This document shows, piece after piece, positions 7,273 to 15,207 of a stretch of 42,385 bases of DNA. The notes below the pieces were generated by a model. It did no database searches and was not told the DNA's origin. It saw nothing but the letters and a program-made list of their open reading frames with translations. Source of the DNA: Caldifarciminota bacterium. Its GTDB lineage: Bacteria > Hydrothermota > Tepidihabitantia > SM23-42. The stretch spans positions 1 to 42,385 of the forward strand of contig JAFGPO010000037.1 in the NCBI GenBank assembly GCA_016936155.1. Reading direction: 5' to 3'. The translations under genes and the position numbers were made by a program. Each line of letters opens with the position of its first letter. The first letter of the stretch is position 1.

Positions 7273-8998
7273 TATTATTCTCGTATGGTACGCCCTGTTG
7301 TTTGCCGGGGAACTTACCTTCAGCGCGTCAGTGAACCGGACCACAATCGGAACCGGCGAACAGCTTCTCCTCACGGTCACGGTGTCCGGTGAGAATATCG
7401 GGGGTGTTCCCTCCCCACATCTACCGGACCTTCCGGATTTTGACGTAGGGGGACGCTCCTCATCGCAGTCCACGAATATCCAGTTCGTTAACGGAAAAGT
7501 CACCCAGCAGCAGACCATCACTTATGTCTACACCCTTTATCCAAAGCAAACCGGTGAATTTACGATCGGCGCGTGCACGATTGAATTCGATGGTCAGACC
7601 TACGAAACACAGCCTATATCAATCACGGTCGTCAAAGGCACCGCCCCTTTGCCGCCGCCTGCGCCCGGGACGGCACCGGCTGACGCTTCAGGATCGATCC
7701 AGGATAATATGAAGCTCGTCGCCCGCACCAGTCGCCGGACCATGTATGCCGGCGAGCAGGTAAATGTCGATTTCACATTTTATAATCGTTTGGTTGTTGC
7801 CAATATCAATCTGTCAGGCAGTCCATCGTTCAGCGGGTGCTGGGTCGAGCCGGTCTATGATGCCCAGCAACTGCAATACCAGCAACAAACCGTGGACGGC
7901 GTGGTGTATAATGTCGTGCTCCTTAAGAAAGTCGCGCTTTTCCCGGTAGCCGCCGGTGAGATCAAGATCAGTCCCATGACCCTGGCTGCGAACGTGGTCG
8001 TGCGGCGCGGTTTTTTCGGTGGTGAAGTCCGCCAGATTGATGTCGCGTCGGATCCTATAATCCTTACCGTAAAACCGCTTCCTGATGGGGCGCCGGATGC
8101 ATTCACAGGCGGCGTGGGTGCATTCTCCATGAAAGCGTCCCTTGACCGGGACACGTCAGTCGCGGCTGAACCCATATACCTTCTTGTACGTATATCCGGG
8201 ACCGGCAATGTCCGCCTGATCGAAAAACCCGCTCTCCCAACGATCCCGGGCGTCAAAGTCCTTGACCCGGAAGTGAAGGACAACATCAACACCTCCCAGT
8301 CAATGATCAGCGGGTACAAGGAATTCCGCTACCCCCTTATCCCGCAGGCTGACGGTGAGCACGCGATCCCGCCGATCACCATCGCGTACTTCGATATCAA
8401 CACAAAATCATACCATGTACTTGAAACCGGCACCATGACGTTCGTTGCGACCCGGACTTCAGCGGCAACGCAGGCCGTGCAATCCGATGGTATGAAGATC
8501 CTGGGCAGCGATATCCGTTATATCAAGGACGATCGTTCTACCCTTACTTCTTATCCCGGGTTCATCAGGTGGTGGATTGCGCTTTTCTATTTCCTGGGAT
8601 GCTTGTTCGTGGCAGGATCGTTCTTTTTCCGCAAACATCAGGCGCGCATGCTTACGGACCGCGCTTATGCGCGCAAACTGCGCGCAAGCCGGACCGTGAA
8701 GAAAAATTTGCGCGCTGCCGAACACGCACTCAAAGAGAAAAAGGTCCAGGAACTCCTCGACCTTGTTTCCATGGTGCTCCTTGGTTATATTGGCGACCGC
8801 TTCAATCTCGATCCTGGAGCCCTGACCAAGGAACAACTCATCGCGACGCTCCAGAATAAAGGAATTGATACAACCCTGCTCAAGAACCTTGATGACCTCC
8901 TGCACGAGTGCGATGTTGTCCGCTATTCCCCGGGCACAGAGTGCGACGATCCAGAAAAAATCTTTCAAATGACCAAAGAGGTTTTACGCCGGCTATGA
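7253..8998 (+). CDS. batD: BatD (oxygen-tolerance family) membrane protein
   Basis: GTG 7253 starts a signal peptide (MLKKIGSIILVWYALLFAGE) and gives 581 residues; the open frame reaches back to TTG 7220 inside batC. The extracytoplasmic part has repeated beta-sandwich modules, beginning with the family-typical ASVNRTTIGTGEQLLLTVTV and including PHLPDLPDFDV and GEFTIGACTIEFDGQTYETQ. A single helix near residues 435-455 (WWIALFYFLGCLFVAGSFFF) leads to a basic cytoplasmic domain of about 120 residues. This is the standard BatD plan. It overlaps batC by 20 bp and batE by four. Confidence 0.87.
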   Translation: MLKKIGSIILVWYALLFAGELTFSASVNRTTIGTGEQLLLTVTVSGENIGGVPSPHLPDLPDFDVGGRSSSQSTNIQFVNGKVTQQQTITYVYTLYPKQTGEFTIGACTIEFDGQTYETQPISITVVKGTAPLPPPAPGTAPADASGSIQDNMKLVARTSRRTMYAGEQVNVDFTFYNRLVVANINLSGSPSFSGCWVEPVYDAQQLQYQQQTVDGVVYNVVLLKKVALFPVAAGEIKISPMTLAANVVVRRGFFGGEVRQIDVASDPIILTVKPLPDGAPDAFTGGVGAFSMKASLDRDTSVAAEPIYLLVRISGTGNVRLIEKPALPTIPGVKVLDPEVKDNINTSQSMISGYKEFRYPLIPQADGEHAIPPITIAYFDINTKSYHVLETGTMTFVATRTSAATQAVQSDGMKILGSDIRYIKDDRSTLTSYPGFIRWWIALFYFLGCLFVAGSFFFRKHQARMLTDRAYARKLRASRTVKKNLRAAEHALKEKKVQELLDLVSMVLLGYIGDRFNLDPGALTKEQLIATLQNKGIDTTLLKNLDDLLHECDVVRYSPGTECDDPEKIFQMTKEVLRRL

Positions 8999-9711
8999 TC
9001 AACACCCTATTGATCATTATGGCACTCACGCAAGCCCCGATCGACTCATATAATCGCGGCAATGAATGCTACAAGAACGGCGACTTTGAATCCGCCATCG
9101 AATCGTATGAAATGACGCTCACCTCGGTACAGCACCCTGACCCGTACTACAACCTTGGTAATGCGTATTTCAAACAGGGAAAAATGGGCAAAGCGATCGT
9201 GAATTTCCAGCGGGCATTATTCCTGGCACCGCGTGACCAGGATATTAATTTCAACCTTACGTTTGCCCGGAACTATCGGATCGATAAGATGCGGATCGCA
9301 GAAAACCCGTTCAGCGCGATCCTGCATCGCGCATCTCACATGCTGTCAATGTTCGAAAGCCAGCTGATCACGACCATCCTGTTCCTGATCGCGATGTTCC
9401 TGGTGTCCTTGTACGTGATAACGCGTCGGTCGCTCTACGGCTACATGTGTATCGGTGGTGTCGTTCTCTGCCTGTACGTCGGCGGCATATGGATCGCCTG
9501 GTCAAATACGCTCCATGCCCAGCATGCCGTGATCATCGCGCCTGAGATCAACGCGCTCAGCGGTCCGGGTCTTGATTATAAGGAGATCCTCGTACTTCAC
9601 GACGGCGCAGAAGTGCGCATTCGCGAGACCCGGGGCGACTTCGCGCTTATCCAGATCCCGGGCGGCATGGGCGGCTGGGTGCCGGTAACCTCCCTCGAAG
9701 AGGTCTTCTAA
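8995..9711 (+). CDS. batE: BatE-like TPR and SH3 membrane protein
   Basis: ATG 8995 overlaps the batD stop (ATGA) and opens a signal-like segment (MINTLLIIMALTQAPI); an upstream in-frame extension lies inside batD. The protein has 238 residues: TPR repeats (about 17-90), two membrane helices (about 120-136 and 145-165), and a C-terminal bacterial SH3-like domain (about 178-236, ALSGPGLDYKEILVLHDGAE, then GGWVPVTSLEEVF). TPR plus SH3 after batD matches BatE. The SH3 domain probably binds cell wall or partner peptides in the periplasm (inference). It closes the operon before the terminator at 9766. Confidence 0.83.
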   Translation: MINTLLIIMALTQAPIDSYNRGNECYKNGDFESAIESYEMTLTSVQHPDPYYNLGNAYFKQGKMGKAIVNFQRALFLAPRDQDINFNLTFARNYRIDKMRIAENPFSAILHRASHMLSMFESQLITTILFLIAMFLVSLYVITRRSLYGYMCIGGVVLCLYVGGIWIAWSNTLHAQHAVIIAPEINALSGPGLDYKEILVLHDGAEVRIRETRGDFALIQIPGGMGGWVPVTSLEEVF

Positions 9712-9765
9712 CCCGTACGCTCTCTACACCGTACGAAATATACCGAAAGCACAAAAAATTACAAA

Positions 9766-9791
9766 ACAAGCCGGGAGTATTCCCGGCTTGT
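9766..9791. terminator. Bidirectional terminator between batE and hsp20
   Basis: ACAAGCCGGGA (9766-9776), loop GTAT, TCCCGGCTTGT (9781-9791): a perfect 11-bp stem, with short T-rich stretches on both sides, between convergent genes. Confidence 0.8.
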
Positions 9792-9815
9792 CCTTTAGGA
9801 AAGACTAACGGCTCG

Positions 9816-10262
9816 CTATTTTATTTCCACATCAATCTGCTTGGGTTTTGATGATTCTGGTTTGGGTAACGTGATGTGCAGGATACCATCCGTGTATGAA
9901 GCCTTAATCTTGTCAGGATCGACCGCAGCTGGTAACGCGATCGTACGGCTGAATTTCCCGTAGGACCGTTCGATCCGGTGGTATGTCCTGTCTTTCACTT
10001 CCTTTTCGCATGAACGTTCCCCTGATACTACCAGGAGATTATCCCGCACCGTGACCTTGATATCTTCCTTTTTTACCCCTGGGATCTCGGCTTTGACAAT
10101 ATAGTTGTCCTTATCTTCCTCGATATCGACCACCGGCGCCCAGTACCCTTCCTGGTCTTCAGGCACACCACCAAAAAAGCTTTTGTAGAACCGGTCCATA
10201 TCCGCCCTCAAGTTAAGCATGTCGCGGAATGGCTCCCATTTATCAAGAAACTTATCTGCCAT
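9816..10262 (-). CDS. Hsp20/alpha-crystallin small heat shock protein
   Basis: A 148-residue protein starting MADKFLDKWEPF. The alpha-crystallin domain spans about 38-140: YWAPVVDIEEDKDNYIVKAE, then IPGVKKEDIKVTV, with the conserved LVVSGER, the YGKFSRTIALP strand and a GILHITLPK end that plays the role of the usual GVL motif. The ATG at 10262 is chosen over an upstream ATG because GGAGGT lies a few bases before it. Function by family: ATP-independent holdase that keeps unfolding proteins soluble. It is convergent with batE, and its sequence is close to the partial gene at 1-165. The upstream region shares an ACTAAAC element with that gene. Confidence 0.93.
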   Translation of the reverse strand: MADKFLDKWEPFRDMLNLRADMDRFYKSFFGGVPEDQEGYWAPVVDIEEDKDNYIVKAEIPGVKKEDIKVTVRDNLLVVSGERSCEKEVKDRTYHRIERSYGKFSRTIALPAAVDPDKIKASYTDGILHITLPKPESSKPKQIDVEIK

Positions 10263-10395
10263 GTGCACCTCCATTTTCGCTTTTTTTGACAACGATGCTA
10301 AGAAAAAGGTTTAGTTATCAAAACCGCATAATTTCTCCTTTGCGCGCCCGGGTACTCACTTTTGTTCACGAAGTTTCAATTACACAGCAATACCC

Positions 10396-10423
10396 TTGAC
10401 ACTCGTCTATGTATCAATATCGT
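10396..10423 (+). promoter_or_regulatory. sigma70-like promoter for the small lipoprotein
   Basis: TTGACA (10396-10401), 16-bp spacer, TATCGT (10418-10423). The ribosome site AAGGAGG begins only about seven bases later, so the 5' leader would be very short. Confidence 0.55.
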
Positions 10424-10441
10424 AGTATCAAGGAGGCAACC

Positions 10442-10804
10442 ATGAAATACATTCTATCCGGATTAGTTGTGCTCAGCATTTTGTTCACGGTTCACTGCGC
10501 GAAAGAACCATACGATGTCGCAATTTATTTTTCCAGCCCCAATGACATCGCAGTGAAACACGGAGGCTACTACCGTATCGAGTCGACCGGTGACAGCATC
10601 GGCATGTATGGATACACACCGAACGAATATACCTATACACTCGAACATGATGACGTCATGCTCGGCACTTACAGCAAAGATACGACTGACGCGCAGGATA
10701 CGCTTCACTTCGAGTTATACGTCGATGGGGAACTTGTGATCAACGAATATCTGCTTGATCCGCATTCTGGCGGCGAATTCCGGGTACCGGAGTTAGGGGA
10801 ATAA
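10442..10804 (+). CDS. Small predicted lipoprotein
   Basis: A 120-residue protein with ATG 10442 after AAGGAGG. The signal peptide MKYILSGLVVLSILFTVHCA ends at a cysteine that fits a lipoprotein site loosely. The mature part (EPYDVAIYFSSPNDIAVKHG onward) is mostly beta-strand and acidic, with no motif I recognise. It is divergent from hsp20 and is followed by a repeat tract rather than a clear terminator. It could be a small periplasmic or outer-membrane beta-sandwich protein; function unknown. Confidence 0.7.
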   Translation: MKYILSGLVVLSILFTVHCAKEPYDVAIYFSSPNDIAVKHGGYYRIESTGDSIGMYGYTPNEYTYTLEHDDVMLGTYSKDTTDAQDTLHFELYVDGELVINEYLLDPHSGGEFRVPELGE

Positions 10805-11086
10805 TAAAATTGTGGGCCGCGGGCAGTAAGCCGATAGCCGAGGGATAAAGCGTTATGCGTAAGGCGCAGGGCGTAAAGCGATAGCAAATTGTGGACCGTA
10901 AGCCGTAGGCAGTAGGTCGAGGGATAATACGCTACACACTATACGCCACTTCACTAAACGCTACCCAGCTGCACCGGAGGCAATTACGTAATTACCAATT
11001 ACGCAGTAACGAATATCTTTTAATTACCAGGTTACCCAATTACTTAATTACCTTCGCTAAAATTTAGCCATTAGTAATTACAATTT
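10805..11086. repeat. Degenerate repeat tract (intergenic)
   Basis: No gene is visible. The left half holds an imperfect direct repeat: AATTGTGG at 10808-10815 and 10887-10894, each followed by a GCAGTA word and then CGAGGGATAA. The right half is built from about seven copies of AATTAC separated by short spacers. Words such as GCAGTAAGC also occur at 6605-6635. It lies between the convergent genes ending at 10804 and 11114. Confidence 0.6.
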
Positions 11087-11113
11087 CCATCTCCCTCTGG
11101 TAATGGGAGATGG
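11087..11113. terminator. Hairpin, possible terminator of the DEDD/GIY-YIG gene
   Basis: CCATCTCCC (11087-11095), nine-base loop, GGGAGATGG (11105-11113), directly after the stop at 11114. No T run follows, so termination is only suggested. Confidence 0.45.
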
Positions 11114-12838
11114 TTAAACCCACGTGAATATCCTCTCCATTTTGTCATTGTCCAATAGTGCCCGCGGCCTGAGCCGCACCTGAACCCACGATCCGGTGTT
11201 CACAAGGCGCCGCAGCTCGGTTATCAACACCCGCATCCGGTCGACTGTTGCCACATCGAATGTCTGCTGGCGCTCCAGAAATGTCTTCTTGTATCCGGGC
11301 GGGACTGGCAACTGCTTTTTCCGTGATATCGTACCCCGTTCAACAACCACTCCTCCTTGAAGAACGATAAAATGACACGTCGATTGTTTTCCATGCTGTT
11401 CTTGCCACCCAATCGATGATTCAGCGAGCAGCACGCATAGCCGCGCCCTGCGCATCGTGTACAGCGAACGCACCACAACGTTCTCAAGCGCACGCGCAAC
11501 GTGCTCTGGCGACCATGCAGTGAGAGCATTCTCTACAGGCTCATCGCCTTCATCCACATCGATCGTATCCCCGCGAAACAGCCATAATTGCCGGCCTAAA
11601 CGGTACAGCGCATAGCTGGCTGGTACCTGGCTCAGCACATCGAGATGCCGTGCGATAAAAAGCTCGACCCCTTTGTCCACTTCAGCGCTCTTTGGATCAC
11701 ACGACCCGGACCGCATTAATGCTTCTTGAACGATACTCTGGTTGATCGCGGAACCGGCCATGCTCACAAGCGGTTTCAGCAATCCAAGCCGGTACAGGGG
11801 ATCTCTTGATGTAAGGGGCCCGATCCTGAATCGTTGACTTGGTTTTTTTGAAAACTCCATGAAAGTTGTATCACAGTACATGATCACGCGCTCGCGCGTG
11901 CGCAGGGCGACATTATATGGCGGACTGTGCTGCTTGATCTGGTCTGATTCCAGGAGGGACGCCTCGAGGGCTGAACCGGTCTCAATGATCTTGATCCGCC
12001 GCGCCTGGGTGAGCATCTCAAGAATATGTTCTGCATGGTGTCCTCGTTTCTTAAAGTAGCTATTCACCCGTTTTTTTAAAGACCGCGCCTTGCCGATATA
12101 GAGTATATCCTTGGCTGAACGGCACATGCAGTATACGCCGGGCGTATCCGGCAGATGACGCCGGTATCGGTCTTTCATGGGATAACCGCGACTCAAGAAT
12201 TTCCTCACCGGGGTCTGCTCGAGCCATTTCTTCAAATCTGCATATGTTGTAACCGTATGGTCCCGCGCCAGTGTCGCGCACAGGTTGTCCCATATACAGG
12301 CAGTCGCCAGGATATGGTCATGGCTTCGCCGGTTCTCCCCGGAACGATATCCAAAGTACCCGGCGAGTGCTTTGATACCGCGCCGCGGCAGTTCTGGATA
12401 GAGGCGCCGGGCGATCTCGTGCGTGCACAGGATGTCAAAGGGAAATTCCATGCCCGGGTCATGCTCCTGATGCAACGCTTCGAGGAACGGTCTCTCAAAC
12501 CGTGCGAAATGGATGATCGTCGGACATCGTTTCATCCGGTTGCGGCGTGCGGTTGCGCGTGTAATTTTCCGCATCCTTTCCCAGACCTCACGCCGGGAAA
12601 GTCCACCGGCTATATCTTCGTTGCGTATCCCGGTCACTTTCGTAACGCGGGCAGGAATGACCGCATCGTCCGGGATTTGTACAAAATACACCTCATCACC
12701 CGCGCGATGTGAAGTCCCGGGCACGAGCTGATCAGACCTCGCCCATCCTATTTCAAGGAGATGACTGTCATGCGGATTCGGGCTCGTCGCCTGGCAATCG
12801 ATAAAAAGAAACACCATATTTTTCAATAACCGCTTCAT
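11114..12838 (-). CDS. DEDD-exonuclease-like / GIY-YIG (UvrC-N-like) fusion protein
   Basis: A 574-residue protein. Residues 8-190 have the fold pattern of a DnaQ-type 3'-5' exonuclease (VFLFIDCQATS, HLLEIGWA, IIHFARFERPFL). The catalytic set is altered: D14-x-Q16 instead of DxE, E115 where the second Asp would be, and no Asp after H173/H175. Residues about 230-312 are a UvrC/Cho-type GIY-YIG domain with TPGVYCM, DILYIGKARSLKKRVNSYF and EASLLESDQIKQHSPPYN, all key residues kept. The last 260 residues are not recognised. The GIY-YIG part would nick DNA; the exonuclease-like part may only bind. It overlaps the upstream helicase gene by ATGA, so the two are co-translated. Confidence 0.8.
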   Translation of the reverse strand: MKRLLKNMVFLFIDCQATSPNPHDSHLLEIGWARSDQLVPGTSHRAGDEVYFVQIPDDAVIPARVTKVTGIRNEDIAGGLSRREVWERMRKITRATARRNRMKRCPTIIHFARFERPFLEALHQEHDPGMEFPFDILCTHEIARRLYPELPRRGIKALAGYFGYRSGENRRSHDHILATACIWDNLCATLARDHTVTTYADLKKWLEQTPVRKFLSRGYPMKDRYRRHLPDTPGVYCMCRSAKDILYIGKARSLKKRVNSYFKKRGHHAEHILEMLTQARRIKIIETGSALEASLLESDQIKQHSPPYNVALRTRERVIMYCDTTFMEFSKKPSQRFRIGPLTSRDPLYRLGLLKPLVSMAGSAINQSIVQEALMRSGSCDPKSAEVDKGVELFIARHLDVLSQVPASYALYRLGRQLWLFRGDTIDVDEGDEPVENALTAWSPEHVARALENVVVRSLYTMRRARLCVLLAESSIGWQEQHGKQSTCHFIVLQGGVVVERGTISRKKQLPVPPGYKKTFLERQQTFDVATVDRMRVLITELRRLVNTGSWVQVRLRPRALLDNDKMERIFTWV

Positions 12839-15207
12839 GCTGTTCTCTCGTGCCGCCAGAAACGTTGGACGAGATCTGCGATAGCATCGTAACCGGCGAC
12901 ATACCGGATGCGCCAGTCTTTCGGTAACAACTCGAGGTATTCTGGTCGCGCATATCGGGTATCGATGAACAAAAGTACACCCCGATCGTTTTCTGAACGA
13001 ATGACCCGTCCTGCTGCCTGCAGGACTTTGATCATGCCCGGATACTGGTATGCGAATGCGTAGCCAGCTCCGATCTTCCCATCATAATACTCCTTGATCA
13101 ACTCCCGTTCCAAACAAATACCAGGCATCCCCACACCGACAATGACCGCGCCGGTCAATTGTTCACCAAGCAGATCAATAGATTCAGCAAAAGCACCGCC
13201 CATGACTGCAAAACCGACGAGGTATTCATTGCGGTTTGTTTTAAAACGCGTAATAAATTCCTCGCGTTCCATTTCGGACATACTGCTCGTCTGCATGATC
13301 GTTGGTATTGCGCCGCGCTGGCGACGGAAATTATCGTGCACAGCATTCATGTACTCGTATGAAGGAAAAAACACGAGGTAATTTCCAACCCGCTGATCGA
13401 TCATGGAACAGATGGCTTTAACGATCTCGGGCTTTGTGTACTCACGGAATTTAAAAAAGGTGGATATCTTATGCGCGATCAAAACACACAGGTTTTCGCT
13501 ATCAAATGGCGATGGCACGATTAACGTACTCGCTTCAGGATCACACCCCAGGGATTCAACAAAAAAAGTGACCGGGTGCAAGGTCGCTGAGAAGAATACG
13601 GCGCTCCTGCTCCGCGTAAGCGCCTGGGCCATATGATGCGCAGGATCCATACATAGAAGCGCGATCTTCAGATCGTCACCAGTCATCGTGTAACATGTAG
13701 CATATGTATCATTATACTGCTCCGCGGTCCAGAGAAACCGCTTCACTTCAAAATAGGTGTCGAGCAGAATCTCCCGGTATACCGTGAATTCGTTGCGATT
13801 CAACCATTGCTCCCCAGCCGATGTAAAATCGATCAGCAGGGGATATAACTCTTCGGGCGGCTCATGCTCTGCATGGGGATTACCGGCAATCGCGCACTCT
13901 TCCTCCATCCTGGTCATCATCTGGAGGATCGCATCCAGGGCGCGGGAAACCGAGGGTATGTTCTTTCCGACCGCCTCTGCGACCTGACCCAGGTCATGCT
14001 TATTGATCTCAGCAGAGAACATATCCCGGGAACGATCAACTAAATTATGAGCTTCATCCACGAGGAATACGTAGTTACCCTCTTCCTCGGCGAAAAAACG
14101 TTTCAAATAGACCTTGGGATCGAACGCATAATTATAATCACATATGACACAATCGACCCAGAGTGAAATTTCCAACGAAAACTCGAACGGACACACCCGA
14201 TGCTTTCGCGCAAGCATGATAACCGTCTCCCGCGTCAACCCGTCATGCGTCAGTGCATCCTCAAGCGCAGCCGGCAATCGATCATAAAATCCCCGCGCAA
14301 ACGCACAGTCAGACCCATTGCACATCCGGTCTTTGTTAAAACACACTTTTTCCTTTGCTGTCAGGCTCAAAACTTTGCACCTCAGGCCATGATCCCTGAG
14401 AATCGCGAATGTCGCCTCGGCCGCGACCCGCCCGGTGGTCCGGGCGGTCAAATAAAAAAACACCGGCAGATCATGCTCGGGGAGCGCCTGGACAACGGCG
14501 TAGAGTACGGCCATTGTCTTTCCGCTGCCAGTCGGCGCTTGCAGAAAAAGTTGACCGCGCTCTGCGATGATCTCTTTGACATCACCCATTAACTGTTTTT
14601 GTCCTGGACGGAATGCATCAAACGGAAAAACAGTGGCACGAATCGATCCATTGCGCGTTATTAACCACTGCATGCGACGGTCAGCCCAGACCATGTATCT
14701 TTGAATGAGCTGCGCAAAATAGTCCTGTAGGAACTGCGCGGTAAAGGTGCGCGTGTACTCCTTTTCAGTACCGGTCTCGACATGGTGATAGGTGAGCCGT
14801 ACATCAATGCTCTGGAGCGCGTGTTCGGCGGCGTACATATACGCGTAGCACTGTGCCTGTGCCCAGTGCAGCGGATCCTGACCTGCATCAAATGAAGCAA
14901 GATCTTTCTTTGTGGTCTTAATTTCCTCAATGACGACACGGTCTGGATAAGTATACACGCCGTCGATCCGTCCACTGACAACAAGCAAATACAAGGGAGT
15001 TGCCTGCGTACTCTGAACAGGTACCTCAGGGTCATACTCCGGAGGACGGGATCCCTGGATCGCACAATGGATCCGCGTTCCTTCGGAGGGATGTATCGCG
15101 CCGAATGTGGTGAGATCAAGGTCTCCGGACCGCAGAATGAATTCAACGAGCGTGCGAACGCCGATGCGCAGGACAGGCGTACCGTTCTTGTTGTCGGGTG
15201 TGTTCAC
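12835..15207 (-). CDS. Rad3/DinG-type superfamily 2 helicase with N-terminal PD-(D/E)XK nuclease domain
   Basis: A 790-residue protein. Residues about 65-180 hold a RecB-like nuclease core with GRID (D82) and VVIEEIKTTK (E94/E95, K97). The helicase follows: Walker A APTGSGKT (224-231), four cysteines suited to a 4Fe-4S cluster (C289, C296, C301, C339), VDEAHN (DEAH 384-387) and a C-terminal QAAGRVIRSE motif VI. This is the DinG/XPD layout: a 5'-3' DNA helicase acting on damaged or branched DNA. The GTG start at 15207 overlaps the stop of the upstream secreted-protein gene by GTGA, and the 3' end overlaps the GIY-YIG gene. A joint repair role of the two products is inferred. Confidence 0.87.
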   Translation of the reverse strand: MNTPDNKNGTPVLRIGVRTLVEFILRSGDLDLTTFGAIHPSEGTRIHCAIQGSRPPEYDPEVPVQSTQATPLYLLVVSGRIDGVYTYPDRVVIEEIKTTKKDLASFDAGQDPLHWAQAQCYAYMYAAEHALQSIDVRLTYHHVETGTEKEYTRTFTAQFLQDYFAQLIQRYMVWADRRMQWLITRNGSIRATVFPFDAFRPGQKQLMGDVKEIIAERGQLFLQAPTGSGKTMAVLYAVVQALPEHDLPVFFYLTARTTGRVAAEATFAILRDHGLRCKVLSLTAKEKVCFNKDRMCNGSDCAFARGFYDRLPAALEDALTHDGLTRETVIMLARKHRVCPFEFSLEISLWVDCVICDYNYAFDPKVYLKRFFAEEEGNYVFLVDEAHNLVDRSRDMFSAEINKHDLGQVAEAVGKNIPSVSRALDAILQMMTRMEEECAIAGNPHAEHEPPEELYPLLIDFTSAGEQWLNRNEFTVYREILLDTYFEVKRFLWTAEQYNDTYATCYTMTGDDLKIALLCMDPAHHMAQALTRSRSAVFFSATLHPVTFFVESLGCDPEASTLIVPSPFDSENLCVLIAHKISTFFKFREYTKPEIVKAICSMIDQRVGNYLVFFPSYEYMNAVHDNFRRQRGAIPTIMQTSSMSEMEREEFITRFKTNRNEYLVGFAVMGGAFAESIDLLGEQLTGAVIVGVGMPGICLERELIKEYYDGKIGAGYAFAYQYPGMIKVLQAAGRVIRSENDRGVLLFIDTRYARPEYLELLPKDWRIRYVAGYDAIADLVQRFWRHERTA

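Noticed and set aside
6991-7521. Minus-strand leucine-rich open frame over batC/batD
   Set aside because: The leucine runs are the antisense of the glutamine-rich batC linker.
10293-10395. CIRCE-type HrcA operator upstream of hsp20
   Set aside because: No TTAGCACTC-N9-GAGTGCTAA inverted repeat could be found.
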